Positions 25,564 to 34,100 are shown, counted from the first letter of the stretch. The stretch is DNA of 64,000 nt from Mycolicibacterium parafortuitum (GCF_002086815.1 NZ_MVID01000011.1:1-64000), one strand, 5' to 3'. Notes: generated by a model not told the origin, from the sequence alone. Made by a program: numbers and translations.

Positions 25564-26103
25564 GTGACCGGAACACCGCGCCTGGAACCGCTTCCCGCCG
25601 ACCGCTGGGACGACACCGTCACCGATGCGTTGCGGCCGCTGTTGTCGCCGGCGCGGATGAACCCGCACGACGCGGGCAATGTGCTGGCGACCCTGGTCCA
25701 CCACCCCGACCTGACCCGCGCGTACCTGACGTTCAACGCGCACCTGCTCGTGACGTCGACCCTGCCCGCCCGGGTGCGGGAGGTGGCGCTGCTCAGGGCG
25801 GTGCACGTCCGGCGCTGCGACTACCTGTGGGACCACCACGGCCCGATCGCCGAGCGGGCCGGGATGACCCCGGCCGAGATCGACGCGGTCCGTACCGACG
25901 GCCTCGACGATGCCGCCGAGCGAGCGGTGATTCGGGCTGTCGACGAACTGAGCGAGGCGAACACGCTGACCGACGAGACGTGGTCGGCGTTGCGCGGGTA
26001 CTTCGACGAACCGCAGATCCTGGACCTGATCTTCACCGTCGGCTGCTATCAGCTCCTCGGAAGCGCGGTCAACGCGCTCCGCATCCAACCCGAGGCCCAC
26101 TGA
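25564..26103 (+). CDS. AhpD/carboxymuconolactone decarboxylase-like protein
   Basis: A 179-residue all-helical CMD-family protein with REVALLRAVHVRRCDYLWDHH, matching the family core E...C-x-Y-x-x-x-HH. Only one Cys of the AhpD CxxC pair is present, so peroxidase-cycle activity is doubtful. Family roles include lactone decarboxylation and small hydrolase/isomerase steps in aromatic catabolism. GTG 25564 is 2 bases after the dioxygenase stop. It is the last gene of the plus-strand oxygenase block. Confidence 0.85.
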   Translation: MTGTPRLEPLPADRWDDTVTDALRPLLSPARMNPHDAGNVLATLVHHPDLTRAYLTFNAHLLVTSTLPARVREVALLRAVHVRRCDYLWDHHGPIAERAGMTPAEIDAVRTDGLDDAAERAVIRAVDELSEANTLTDETWSALRGYFDEPQILDLIFTVGCYQLLGSAVNALRIQPEAH

Positions 26104-26153
26104 CGCCGTTTCGTTGACGGGGCGGTGTCGGTATGAAAATCTGATACGCAATA

Positions 26154-26172
26154 ATGAGAATCACGTTCTCGC
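26154..26172. promoter_or_regulatory. GAGAA-N5-TTCTC operator before P450
   Basis: GAGAA (26156-26160), 5 bases, TTCTC (26166-26170), followed by GC. The same pattern occurs at 41760-41778 and, with one mismatch, at 52377-52394 and 41638-41652. It lies in the 97-base gap between the CMD gene and the P450 gene, next to an AT-rich -10-like AATAAT (26150-26155). Confidence 0.6.
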
Positions 26173-26200
26173 ACCGAGAGACCGTCGAAACGGAGTGAGC

Positions 26201-27484
26201 ATGACAGAAGACCTCACCGCGGTCGACTTCTTCCGGGACAGCCGGCTGACCGACGACCCGTACCCGTTCTACGAAGCGTTGCGCAACAAGTGCCCCGTTG
26301 CGCGCGAGGACCACTACGGCGTCACGATGGTCACCGGCTGGCAGGAAGCCGTTGACGTCTACAACGATGCGGAGACCTTCTCGTCGTGCATCTCGGTGAC
26401 CGGCCCGTTCCCGGGGTTTCCGGTGTCCCTGGAAGGTATGGAAGAAGGGGACATCACCGATCTGATCGTCGAGCACCGCGACGAGATCCCGTTCAGCGAC
26501 CAGCTTCCGACGCTGGACCCGCCGACGCACACCGACCACCGCGCGCTGCTCATGCGACTCATCACGCCCAAGCGTCTCAAGGAGAACGAGGACGCGATGT
26601 GGCAGCTGGCCGATGACATCCTCGACGAGTACCTCGCCCCGGGCGAAGGGGAGTTCATCAAGGGCTTCGCCGCGCCGTTCACGCTGCGGGTGATCGCCGA
26701 CCTGCTCGGTGTCCCGGAACAGGACCGCCCGGAACTGCTCGAGCGACTCGCCCGCGGCACCCACGGCAGCGGATTGGGCAATGCCGACAAGGCGTTGACC
26801 AAGACTCCGCTGGAGTACCTCTACGACGTGTTCGCCACCTACGTCGAGGACCGCCGTGCCGAACCGCGCGACGACGTGCTGACCGGGCTGGCGACCGCGA
26901 CGTTCCCCGACGGCAGGTTGCCTGAGGTCGGCGATGTCGTGCGGGTGGCCACCAATGTGTTCTCGGCGGGCCAGGAGACGACGGTCCGGCTGCTCAGCAC
27001 CGCGCTGAAAGTGATGGGCGACCAGCCCGAGGTTCAGGCAAAGCTGCGCGAAAACCGGGAACTGCTGGGCAATTTCATCGAGGAATGCCTGCGGATCGAG
27101 AGCCCCGTCAAGGGCGACTTCCGGCTGTCACGCGTCCCGACCACCGTCGGTGATCAACAGCTGGGCGCGGGCTGCACCGTGATGGTGATCAACGGCGCCG
27201 CCAACCGCGACCCGCGCCGTTTCGAGGACCCCGACACCTTCGACCCCGAACGCAAGAACGCGCGACAGCACCTGGCGTTCGGCCGCGGGATCCACAGCTG
27301 CCCCGGTGCGCCGCTGGCCCGCGCCGAGACCCGGGTCGGTCTGGAGCGGCTGCTGGACCGCACCACCGACATCCGGATCTCCGAGCGCCGGCACGGACCC
27401 GCGGGCAACCGGAACTACCAATACATCCCGACCTACATCCTGCGCGGCCTCACCGAACTGCACCTGGAGTTCGACGTCCGATGA
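26201..27484 (+). CDS. Cytochrome P450
   Basis: A 427-residue soluble bacterial P450. I-helix AGQETT, K-helix EECLR, and the heme loop FGRGIHSCPG with the axial Cys are intact. It would hydroxylate a hydrophobic substrate with electrons from a ferredoxin; its own 3Fe-4S ferredoxin gene overlaps its stop by ATGA. The promoter region carries a GAGAA-N5-TTCTC palindrome shared with two other catabolic operons. It is not closely similar to the P450 pair at 28790 and 30253. Confidence 0.94.
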   Translation: MTEDLTAVDFFRDSRLTDDPYPFYEALRNKCPVAREDHYGVTMVTGWQEAVDVYNDAETFSSCISVTGPFPGFPVSLEGMEEGDITDLIVEHRDEIPFSDQLPTLDPPTHTDHRALLMRLITPKRLKENEDAMWQLADDILDEYLAPGEGEFIKGFAAPFTLRVIADLLGVPEQDRPELLERLARGTHGSGLGNADKALTKTPLEYLYDVFATYVEDRRAEPRDDVLTGLATATFPDGRLPEVGDVVRVATNVFSAGQETTVRLLSTALKVMGDQPEVQAKLRENRELLGNFIEECLRIESPVKGDFRLSRVPTTVGDQQLGAGCTVMVINGAANRDPRRFEDPDTFDPERKNARQHLAFGRGIHSCPGAPLARAETRVGLERLLDRTTDIRISERRHGPAGNRNYQYIPTYILRGLTELHLEFDVR

Positions 27485-27672
27485 AGGTGACGGTCGACGA
27501 GGACCGATGCGCCGGCCACGGCATGTGCCTGACGCTGTGCCCAGAGGTGTTCCAGATGACCGACGACGGCTGGGCCGTCGCCGATCCCGAAACGGTGCCG
27601 CCGGGGTCAGAAGAGGCCGCCCGTGAGGCCATCGACAACTGCCCGGAGCGGGCGATCAGCGAAATCGATTGA
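27481..27672 (+). CDS. [3Fe-4S]-type ferredoxin, P450 partner
   Basis: A 63-residue ferredoxin with the mycobacterial CxxHxxC motif (CAGHGMC) and distal NCPERAI, giving three cluster Cys and His at the variable position. An extra Cys occurs directly before PEVF (LTLCPEVF), where related ferredoxins here have Ala or Ile; it could affect cluster type. It overlaps the P450 gene by four bases and should be its electron donor. Confidence 0.92.
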   Translation: MKVTVDEDRCAGHGMCLTLCPEVFQMTDDGWAVADPETVPPGSEEAAREAIDNCPERAISEID

Positions 27673-27690
27673 GAGCAGAAAGGTTCAAGC

Positions 27691-27975
27691 GTGGCGAAGG
27701 CTTATGTGTTGCTGACCGAGGACGTCAAGGATCCGGCCGGAATGGGGGAGTACGCCAAGCTGGCGGGCAAGACCATGGGCGCCGCCAAGGTGCTGGCGTT
27801 CGGTCCGGCCACCGAGACCCTCGAAGGGGAGTGGCACGGCAGCCAGACCGTCATCCTGGAGTTCGAATCCGTTGAGGCCGCCAAGGAGTGGTACTACTCC
27901 GACGAGTACCAGGCCGCGGCGAAGCTGCGCCAAGCGGCCGCCGACTGCAACGCGGCGATCATCACGGGCTTCTGA
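27691..27975 (+). CDS. DUF1330-family protein
   Basis: A 94-residue protein with the ferredoxin-like alpha+beta dimer look of DUF1330: MAKAYVLLTEDVKDPAGMGEY, a central HGSQTVILEFES and AKEWYYSDEYQAA. Such small proteins are often found with monooxygenases and isomerases; no reaction can be assigned. GTG 27691 is 18 bases after the ferredoxin, so it belongs to the P450 operon. It converges on the minus-strand hydrolase gene at 28000. Confidence 0.85.
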   Translation: MAKAYVLLTEDVKDPAGMGEYAKLAGKTMGAAKVLAFGPATETLEGEWHGSQTVILEFESVEAAKEWYYSDEYQAAAKLRQAAADCNAAIITGF

Positions 27976-27999
27976 CCCACGCGCGCTCGCGGGTGCCTG

Positions 28000-28788
28000 C
28001 TAGTGCGGGCGCAGCGGGGCGACCGGTGTCGTCGTGGTCGCGTGCACCAGCAGCCCGGCCAGTTCGCGGGGCCGCGACAGGAACGGCGAGTGTGACGCGT
28101 CGATGGACAACTGCTCGACACCGAGGCGGCTCGCGACGGTGTCGGCCAGCCAGCGGGGCATCGACCGGTCCTGTTCGCAGACGATGAAGCTGCGCGGCAG
28201 ATCCGCCGCCCAGAAGTCAGGCACCGACACCGGCGTCACGGTGGTGTCGCCGAAACGTTCGGGACCCAGCCGGTCGAACGACCAGCGTGCGGTCTGCTCG
28301 TCGCAGTCGTGGTAGAAGTACTTCCACGCACCCGCGAAGTCGGCGAACGTCATCGCACCGGATTCGTCGAAGTGCAGGTACCCCAACATCTCTCCGACGT
28401 CACCGTCGAACTCCCCGTCCAGCTCGACGGGGCCGTCGGCGTCGTCGCGCATCGCCATCGCCTCGGGATAGGTGCGGCCTTCGCGCGGCAGCGCTGCGGC
28501 GAGGTAGCAGATGTGGGCCACCAGATCGGGCTCGGCGTCGGCGGCCAGCGTCGCGTCGAAGCCGCCGCCGGAATGTCCGACCAGCACCGACTTCTCGGTG
28601 CCGCCGGCCCGCAGCGCCGCGACGATGGTGTCGCGCCGGTTGTCCAGTGTCGACTTCTGATCGATCAGCGCGCCGTGGCCGGGCAGATCGACCGCGACCG
28701 CGTCATGACCCAGAGACTGCAGCTCGGCGACGGTGCGCTCCCAGCACCAGGCGGCGTGAAAACCACCGTGCACGAGGACGAACCGCAT
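28000..28788 (-). CDS. Alpha/beta hydrolase (esterase/hydroxynitrile-lyase-like)
   Basis: A 262-residue alpha/beta hydrolase. LVHGGFHAAWCW gives the oxyanion region, VLVGHSGGG the nucleophile Ser, EQDRSMP the acid region and DASHSPFLSRP the catalytic His. This resembles the EstC/MES/hydroxynitrile lyase group. It lies 1 base after the P450 gene on the minus strand and is the last gene of the P450-ferredoxin-P450-hydrolase operon, where it may cleave an ester or lactone. Confidence 0.9.
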   Translation of the reverse strand: MRFVLVHGGFHAAWCWERTVAELQSLGHDAVAVDLPGHGALIDQKSTLDNRRDTIVAALRAGGTEKSVLVGHSGGGFDATLAADAEPDLVAHICYLAAALPREGRTYPEAMAMRDDADGPVELDGEFDGDVGEMLGYLHFDESGAMTFADFAGAWKYFYHDCDEQTARWSFDRLGPERFGDTTVTPVSVPDFWAADLPRSFIVCEQDRSMPRWLADTVASRLGVEQLSIDASHSPFLSRPRELAGLLVHATTTTPVAPLRPH

Positions 28789-28789
28789 C

Positions 28790-29995
28790 TCAGCGGAGTA
28801 CCCGCACCGGGACGTGGGACCAGCCCGCGACGTTCTGCATCGCGACCCGGCGGCATTCGTCCCAGAGCACCTCGTAGCGCGGCATGAAGTCGAGCAGTCG
28901 CTCGAGTGCGATCGCGCTCTCCATCCGGGCCAGCGCCGCACCCAGGCAGCTGTGTACGCCGTAGCCGAAGCCCAGATTCTGCGCCTCGGTCCGATCCCGG
29001 TCGATGTCGAACTTGTCGGCATCGGTGAACGCGTCGGGGTCGCGGTTGGCCGAACCGCCGAGCAGGAACACCGGTTTCCCGGCCGGGATCGTGACCCCGT
29101 GCAGGGTGATCTCCTTCATCGACCGGCGCACGTTGTACTGCGCGGGCGCCTCGTAGCGCAGGAGTTCCTCGACCGCGGCCGGGACCTTGCCGCGATCGTC
29201 GAGAAGCTTCTGCCACTGGTCGGGGTTCTGGGCGAAGGTGACCGCCGCATTGCCGATCAGCTTGGTCACGGTCTCCGCGCCCGCCCCACCGAGAAGCGTT
29301 GCGAAACCCGCGATCTCGAAATCGTCGAGACGCTCCATCTGGCCGTCTTCGCGCTCGATCTCGGCTTGGACCAGCCGGGTGAACATGTCGTCCTGCGGTT
29401 CGGCGCGGCGCTGCTGGATCAGTTCGTAGTACAGCCCCATGGCCTCGGCTATCGCCTGCTGGCCCTCCGGGGACATCTCGACCTGGCCGGGTTCGCGGTG
29501 CAGCGACGTGTCCACCCACTGGCGGACCTGCTGACGGCGGTCGGCGGGCACACCCAGCATCTGGGTGATGACCTCCACCGGGAAGAACGCGGCGAACTCC
29601 TGCACGACGTCGAACCTGTCCGGGTCGGCGTCGGCGAAGCAGCGGTCGATGGTGGACTCCACCATCGGTTTCAGGTTCGCGATCTGGCGGGGGGTGAACA
29701 CCTTGTTGACCAGGCTGCGCATCTGGCGGTGCTCAGGGGGATCCATCAGGATGATCATCTTCATCGGCAGTGGCTCGCCCGACTTCACCATCGCCAGATC
29801 CAGGCCGTACGCCGAGGAGAACGTCTCGTAGTCCTTGAACGCCGCGGCGACGTCGGCGTGCCGCGACAGCGCGTAGAAGTCGTGCTCGGGGTTGTAGTAC
29901 ACCGGCGCCTCTTCGCGCAGCCGCCGGTACAACTCCCAGGGCCCGTTGAAGAACTCCTCGGAGAACGGGTCGAAGACGAGTTCGGCGGCGGTCAC
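28790..29995 (-). CDS. Cytochrome P450
   Basis: A 401-residue P450 with I-helix GGAGAETV, K-helix VEELLRYE and heme loop FGYGVHSCLG. It is a close paralogue of the P450 at 30253 (shared FPVEVITQMLGVP-like, LLDFMPRYEV and HVPVRVL segments). GTG 29995 overlaps the stop of the ferredoxin gene (GTGA). The operon order P450-ferredoxin-P450 suggests that one ferredoxin feeds two related P450s, perhaps giving successive oxidations. Confidence 0.94.
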   Translation of the reverse strand: MTAAELVFDPFSEEFFNGPWELYRRLREEAPVYYNPEHDFYALSRHADVAAAFKDYETFSSAYGLDLAMVKSGEPLPMKMIILMDPPEHRQMRSLVNKVFTPRQIANLKPMVESTIDRCFADADPDRFDVVQEFAAFFPVEVITQMLGVPADRRQQVRQWVDTSLHREPGQVEMSPEGQQAIAEAMGLYYELIQQRRAEPQDDMFTRLVQAEIEREDGQMERLDDFEIAGFATLLGGAGAETVTKLIGNAAVTFAQNPDQWQKLLDDRGKVPAAVEELLRYEAPAQYNVRRSMKEITLHGVTIPAGKPVFLLGGSANRDPDAFTDADKFDIDRDRTEAQNLGFGYGVHSCLGAALARMESAIALERLLDFMPRYEVLWDECRRVAMQNVAGWSHVPVRVLR

Positions 29996-30192
29996 TCGTC
30001 GACGATCGAGATCGCCTGGCGGGGGCACTGCCGCACCGACTCCCGGACCCCGTGCTCGTTCTCCGGTGTCACCTCGTCCTGCAGGACGTGCAGATAGTCC
30101 TGTTCGTCGAGGTCGAAGACTTCGGGGATGATGCCCATGCACACCCCGTTGCTCTCACACAGTCCGAAGTCGACGACGATCTTTTGTGTCAT
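29992..30192 (-). CDS. [3Fe-4S]-type ferredoxin
   Basis: A 66-residue ferredoxin with CxxNxxC (CESNGVC) and distal QCPRQAI; Asn fills the variable position and a hydrophobic pair replaces the extra Cys seen at 27481. It sits between two paralogous P450 genes and overlaps the second by GTGA. Its ATG overlaps the stop of a 12-codon mini-ORF made by the tandem repeat at 30187-30256. Confidence 0.92.
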   Translation of the reverse strand: MTQKIVVDFGLCESNGVCMGIIPEVFDLDEQDYLHVLQDEVTPENEHGVRESVRQCPRQAISIVDE

Positions 30193-30256
30193 GCGCGATC
30201 CGCTCCGCTTCTCGCTGATGTCATGCGCGATCCGCTCCGCTCCTCGCTGATGTCAC
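30187..30256 (-). repeat. 32-bp tandem repeat encoding two coupled mini-ORFs
   Basis: Two copies (30187-30218, 30219-30250) plus 5 bases. On the minus strand the P450 stop overlaps GTG of a 12-codon frame (30256-30221), whose TGA overlaps ATG of an identical frame (30224-30189), whose TGA overlaps the ferredoxin ATG. Both mini-frames read (M)TSARSGADRA. The chain of GTGA/ATGA overlaps would pass ribosomes from P450 to ferredoxin. Confidence 0.8.
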
Positions 30257-31455
30257 TTCAGCACCCTCACCGGGACATGGTGGTAACCGGCCACATTCTG
30301 CATCGAAACCCGCTGCAGGCCAGTGAAATCGACCTCGTAGCGGGGCATGAAGTCCAGCAGGTACTCGAGGGCGATCGCGGTCTCCATCCGGGCCAGTGCC
30401 GCACCGAGGCAGCTGTGGATGCCGTAGCCCAGACCGAGATTCTGCGACTGCGTGCGGTCGCGGGTGATGTCGAAGGTCTCCGCGTCGTCGAAGGCGCGGG
30501 GATCTCGGTTGGCGGCGGCCTTCATCAGGAACACCGGTTTGTGCGCGGGAATGGTGCCGCTGGGTACGTGCGCCTCCTTGATGGTGTAGCGCACGTTGTA
30601 CTGCACCGGGCCGACGTAGCGCAGCAGCTCTTCGACGGCATCCGGGATCAGGCTGCGGTCATCGAGCAGCATCTGCCACTGCTCCGGGTGACGCGCGAAC
30701 TCGACGACCGCGCTGCCGACCAGCTTGGTGACCGTCTCGGCGCCCGCCCCGCCCAGCAGCGAGGTGAAGCCGGTGATCTCCAGGTCGTCGAGCCGGCGCA
30801 TCTGGCCGTTCTCGTCCGGGATCTCCGCGGCGATCAGCCGGCTGATCATGTCGTCCTGCGGGTTGCGCCGCCGCTCCTGCACCAGCCCGTAGTAGTACAT
30901 GCCCGAATCGATGTTGGCCTGCATGTTCTCGTCGGACCAGCCGAGCTGGCCCGGCTTGCGCTCCAGGCTGGTGTCGATCCAGTGCCGGACCTGCTGACGG
31001 AATTCCTCCGGCACGCCGGCCATCCGGGTGATCACCTCGACCGGGAACGGCCCCGAGAAGTCCTGCACGACGTCGAAGTTGTCCGGGTCGGCCTTGCTGA
31101 GGTAGTGCTGCACGAGTTCGATGACGGTCTCGCGCTGGGACTGGATGGCACGCGGCGTGAACGCCTTGTTCAGCAGGCTGCGCATGTGCCGGTGCTCGGG
31201 CGGGTCCATGAAGATGATCGACTTCACCGGGCCATCTTCGGAGCGCACCATGGCCAGGTCGCATCCGCGTGCCGACGAGAACGCGTCGTGATCCTTCAGC
31301 GCGGCGGCGACGTCGGCGTGCCGGGTCAGCGCGTAGAAGTCCTCTTCGGCGTCGTAGTAGATCGGCGCCTCATCACGCATCCTGCGGTAGATCTCGTACG
31401 GGTTGTCGAAGAACTCCTGCGACACAGGGTCGAAGCGAAGTTCAGGAGCGGTCAT
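30253..31455 (-). CDS. Cytochrome P450 with Leu in heme motif
   Basis: A 400-residue P450 with I-helix GGAGAETV, K-helix VEELLRYV and heme loop LGYGIHSCLG. The first residue of the usual FxxGxxxCxG motif is Leu instead of Phe, unlike its paralogue at 28790. The axial Cys is present. ATG 31455 has AAGGAGG upstream. It is the first gene of its operon, and an 8-bp-arm inverted repeat at 31490-31521 lies in its promoter region. Confidence 0.93.
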   Translation of the reverse strand: MTAPELRFDPVSQEFFDNPYEIYRRMRDEAPIYYDAEEDFYALTRHADVAAALKDHDAFSSARGCDLAMVRSEDGPVKSIIFMDPPEHRHMRSLLNKAFTPRAIQSQRETVIELVQHYLSKADPDNFDVVQDFSGPFPVEVITRMAGVPEEFRQQVRHWIDTSLERKPGQLGWSDENMQANIDSGMYYYGLVQERRRNPQDDMISRLIAAEIPDENGQMRRLDDLEITGFTSLLGGAGAETVTKLVGSAVVEFARHPEQWQMLLDDRSLIPDAVEELLRYVGPVQYNVRYTIKEAHVPSGTIPAHKPVFLMKAAANRDPRAFDDAETFDITRDRTQSQNLGLGYGIHSCLGAALARMETAIALEYLLDFMPRYEVDFTGLQRVSMQNVAGYHHVPVRVLK

Positions 31456-31489
31456 GACATGTCCTCCTTCACGGCGGGCTGCTGCCGGA

Positions 31490-31521
31490 AGCGTTACGAG
31501 AATTGATTCGACTGTAACGCT
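31490..31521. promoter_or_regulatory. AGCGTTAC-N16-GTAACGCT operator
   Basis: A perfect 8-bp-arm inverted repeat, 35 bases before the P450 start, in the 121-base gap between the P450 gene and the upstream dehydrogenase gene. Arm centres are 24 bases apart. It probably controls the P450-ferredoxin-P450-hydrolase operon; the protein that binds it is not known. Confidence 0.55.
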
Positions 31522-31576
31522 ATCAGTTTCGGTGTGCCAGCATCGCGACATTCGGGTTCGATGCGTACGGCAAACA

Positions 31577-32386
31577 TCAGGTCGCAGGGGTGGGCAGGGC
31601 CCGATCGAGCAGTCCCTCCAGGATTCCGAGATCATTGCCGGTCTCGGCCGCGACGGCCCGGATCACCGCGACGTCCTTACCGAGGAACTCGCCGATCGAA
31701 TCGATGAAATCCTGTACCGACCCCGCACCGCGGCCGCCGATCAGATCGGCCGCCCGGCTCGACCCGCTGCCGCGGCGGACCGCCGCGATCAGACCGGCCT
31801 CGTCGACCCCGACCCGGGCACCGAATGCGGCCGCTTCTGCCAACAACCCCAACTGTGCGGCGAGCAGGGTGTTGTTCAGCAGCTTCACCCATTGGCCTGA
31901 ACCGAGCCCGCCGGTGTGCAGGATCGGGTCCCCGTAGCTGGCCAGCACCGGCCGGATGCGGTCGAACACGGACTCGGGTCCACCCACGAACAGGGTGATC
32001 TGGCCGGCGGCGATGTCGTGCGGCCCGCCGCTGACCGGCGCATCGACGACCGCGATCCCCGGTGCCCGTTCGGCCAGCAGCTCGACGGTGCGGGGGCTGC
32101 CGGTGGTGTGCACCACCAGGGTCGACCCCGCCGACATCGCGTCGAGAAGCCCATCGTCGAGGCACACCTGCCGGACCTGGTCGTCGGTGAACACGCAGAC
32201 CACGACGACGTCTGCACCGTCGGCCACCGCGGACACCCCGGCGACCGGACGCGCCCCCAATTGCTCGGCGGCCGAGCGCTTCTCGCTGCTGCGGCCGAGT
32301 ACCGCCACGTCGTGGCCCGCCTCGACGAGGCGGGTGACCATGGGCGCGCCCATGCGTCCCGCGCCGACGAAGCCGACGGTGGTCAT
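31577..32386 (-). CDS. 3-hydroxyisobutyrate dehydrogenase-like enzyme
   Basis: A 269-residue beta-hydroxyacid dehydrogenase. Nucleotide motif GFVGAGRMGAP, substrate-binding DAPVSGGPHDI and catalytic Lys in GQWVKLLNN are all present. Such enzymes oxidise 3-hydroxy acids or reduce semialdehydes/imines with NAD(P). ATG 32386 lies 4 bases after a second gene of the same family, so the two form a tandem pair. It is the last gene of a minus-strand operon that begins with the NuoF-like gene. Confidence 0.9.
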   Translation of the reverse strand: MTTVGFVGAGRMGAPMVTRLVEAGHDVAVLGRSSEKRSAAEQLGARPVAGVSAVADGADVVVVCVFTDDQVRQVCLDDGLLDAMSAGSTLVVHTTGSPRTVELLAERAPGIAVVDAPVSGGPHDIAAGQITLFVGGPESVFDRIRPVLASYGDPILHTGGLGSGQWVKLLNNTLLAAQLGLLAEAAAFGARVGVDEAGLIAAVRRGSGSSRAADLIGGRGAGSVQDFIDSIGEFLGKDVAVIRAVAAETGNDLGILEGLLDRALPTPAT

Positions 32387-32390
32387 CGCA

Positions 32391-33209
32391 TCACCGCCTG
32401 TGGCCCATGGCTTCCAGCGCCGCATCCGCCGCCGTGAACACCGCACCCTCGGCCGCATGCGCGGCCGCGGCCAGGCTCGCCGCGTGCCGGACGTCTTTCT
32501 GCAGTAGCGCACCGGCGATCGGCGCGAGGCCGTCGAGCGTGCCGCCGAACATCGAGATGCTGCCGACGGCCTTGCTGGTCGCCGATCCGCGGTTGAGCAC
32601 CTCGACGAGCTTGTCGCGCGGGATACCGAGCGACTCGCCGAGATCCAGCGTGCTCACGGCGCTGCCGAGATTCGCGCTGAACAACAGGTTGTTCAGGATC
32701 TTGGTGTTCTGTCCGCTGCCCAGCGGCCCGAGGTAGACGATCGGGTCGGCATACGTCGCGAACACCGGACGGCACCGTTCGGCGACCTGCTCGTCGCCAC
32801 CCACCATGACCAGCAGCGTGCCCTGCTCGACGGCGGGCCCGCCGCCGCTGACCGGAGCATCGATCACCGAAACTCCCTGCGCAGCCGCCTTTTCGGCGAT
32901 CTCGCGGCAGGTTTCCGGGTGCACGGTGCTGTGGATCGCGATGATTCCGCCCTCGGCCAGCCCGGCCAACACGCCGTCCTCGCCGTAGAGCACCTCGCGG
33001 ACGTCGTCATCGCCGACGACGCACAGGCACACCAGATCGCTTGCGGCGCCCAGCTCGGCCGGGGTGGCGGCGGTCTTGGCCGGGGTGTCCGCGTACGGCT
33101 CCAGGCTCGCCTGTCTGCGCGCCCACAACGTCGTCTCGAATCCGCCCTCGGCGATCCGCCGAGCCATGGGACCGCCCTGACTACCCAGCCCGATGAAACC
33201 GACACGCAT
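32391..33209 (-). CDS. 3-hydroxyisobutyrate dehydrogenase-like enzyme
   Basis: A 272-residue second beta-hydroxyacid dehydrogenase, only moderately similar to its neighbour. It has GFIGLGSQGGPM, DAPVSGGGPAVEQG and the catalytic Lys in GQNTKILNN. Two such genes side by side may act on different stereoisomers or successive intermediates, or form a heteromer. ATG 33209 overlaps the hydrolase stop (ATGA). Confidence 0.9.
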   Translation of the reverse strand: MRVGFIGLGSQGGPMARRIAEGGFETTLWARRQASLEPYADTPAKTAATPAELGAASDLVCLCVVGDDDVREVLYGEDGVLAGLAEGGIIAIHSTVHPETCREIAEKAAAQGVSVIDAPVSGGGPAVEQGTLLVMVGGDEQVAERCRPVFATYADPIVYLGPLGSGQNTKILNNLLFSANLGSAVSTLDLGESLGIPRDKLVEVLNRGSATSKAVGSISMFGGTLDGLAPIAGALLQKDVRHAASLAAAAHAAEGAVFTAADAALEAMGHRR

Positions 33210-34096
33210 CAGCTCGCCTCCACTTGCTTCTGATCGCGGCCGTGCGGACCCGCGATGCACTCATCGATGAACGACAGAATCTTTCGGTGGTAGTCGCCGG
33301 CGCTGAGCCCGACGCTGAGGTTGTGGCCGCTGCCGGCCATCTCGTTGACCGCGACCCGTTCCGACGCCGTGAACAGCCCGGCGATCGCAGCCAGCGCCTC
33401 CGGACCGGATTCCCAAACCTTCTCGTTGTCGGCGACGCTGAACTGGACGGGCGCCGACAGTCGCGCAGCCAGCGCGGGGAAGTCGCGACGCGCCCAGTGC
33501 GCGGTGACCTCGCCCTCGTAGCGCACCCCGGGCGCCGACAGCGCGCCGGTGAGCACCTCGGCGGGGTAGAGATCCGCGGGTTCCCACAGCAGGTCGCGCA
33601 GCCCGCCGGGCCGTGACGTCACGGTCGCGTCGCGGATGATGGTCCATGCCGTCGGTGTGTAGCGCAGCCCGGTGCCTGCCAGCTCGACACCGATCACGTC
33701 CTCGCGCGCGGTCGCCATCCGCAGCGTCAGTTCACAACCGGCCGAGTGCCCGACGATGAACAACCCCGCTCCGCGATCCCCGTCACCGAGGATCTTGTCC
33801 ACCGCACCCGCGGCGAACGCGACCCGGCGGGCCGGGTCGGCGAACTCGCCGGCGTACACCGCGGACGAGCCGTACCCCGGCCGGTCCAGTGCGATCGTCG
33901 TGAAACCCGCTCCGGCCGCGATCCTCAGCAGCGACAGATCAGGACGGCCCGGGCAGTCGAAGTACGCCGCCGACGTCGCGCCGCCGTGCACCGCAAGGAT
34001 GATCGCCCGTGGCTGCGGCACCTGGGCGACCAGCGCCGACATCGGCACGCCGTCGACGAGAACGACCCGCGGGCGTGGCGCCGCCGACGCGGTCAT
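33209..34096 (-). CDS. Alpha/beta hydrolase
   Basis: A 295-residue alpha/beta hydrolase with AVHGGATSAAYFDCPG (oxyanion), IVGHSAGCEL (nucleophile Ser in GHSAG), an acid region around VADNEKVWES and the His in AGSGHNLSVG. A thioesterase, esterase or C-C hydrolase role is possible. It lies 4 bases after the DUF35-thiolase gene and overlaps the following dehydrogenase gene, so it is part of one operon. Confidence 0.88.
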   Translation of the reverse strand: MTASAAPRPRVVLVDGVPMSALVAQVPQPRAIILAVHGGATSAAYFDCPGRPDLSLLRIAAGAGFTTIALDRPGYGSSAVYAGEFADPARRVAFAAGAVDKILGDGDRGAGLFIVGHSAGCELTLRMATAREDVIGVELAGTGLRYTPTAWTIIRDATVTSRPGGLRDLLWEPADLYPAEVLTGALSAPGVRYEGEVTAHWARRDFPALAARLSAPVQFSVADNEKVWESGPEALAAIAGLFTASERVAVNEMAGSGHNLSVGLSAGDYHRKILSFIDECIAGPHGRDQKQVEAS

Positions 34097-34100
34097 CGCG

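Noticed and set aside
26154..26172. Palindrome considered as a KstR operator
   Set aside because: KstR sites have a tighter centre (AGAAC-N2-GTTCT type); here GAGAA and TTCTC are 5 bases apart in all copies.
27975..27996. Possible hairpin between convergent DUF1330 and hydrolase genes
   Set aside because: The ACCC/GGGT symmetry is short and interrupted; not strong enough to list as a terminator.
29992..30192. Ferredoxin thought to lack a cluster Cys before PEVF
   Set aside because: In the CxxXxxC...CP 3Fe-4S type that position is not a ligand; the other ferredoxins have Ala or Ile there, and the Cys in 27481 is the exception.
31498..31512. GAGAATTGATTCGAC considered another copy of the GAGAA-N5-TTCTC operator
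   Set aside because: The right half does not match; the region is better explained by the perfect AGCGTTAC/GTAACGCT repeat.
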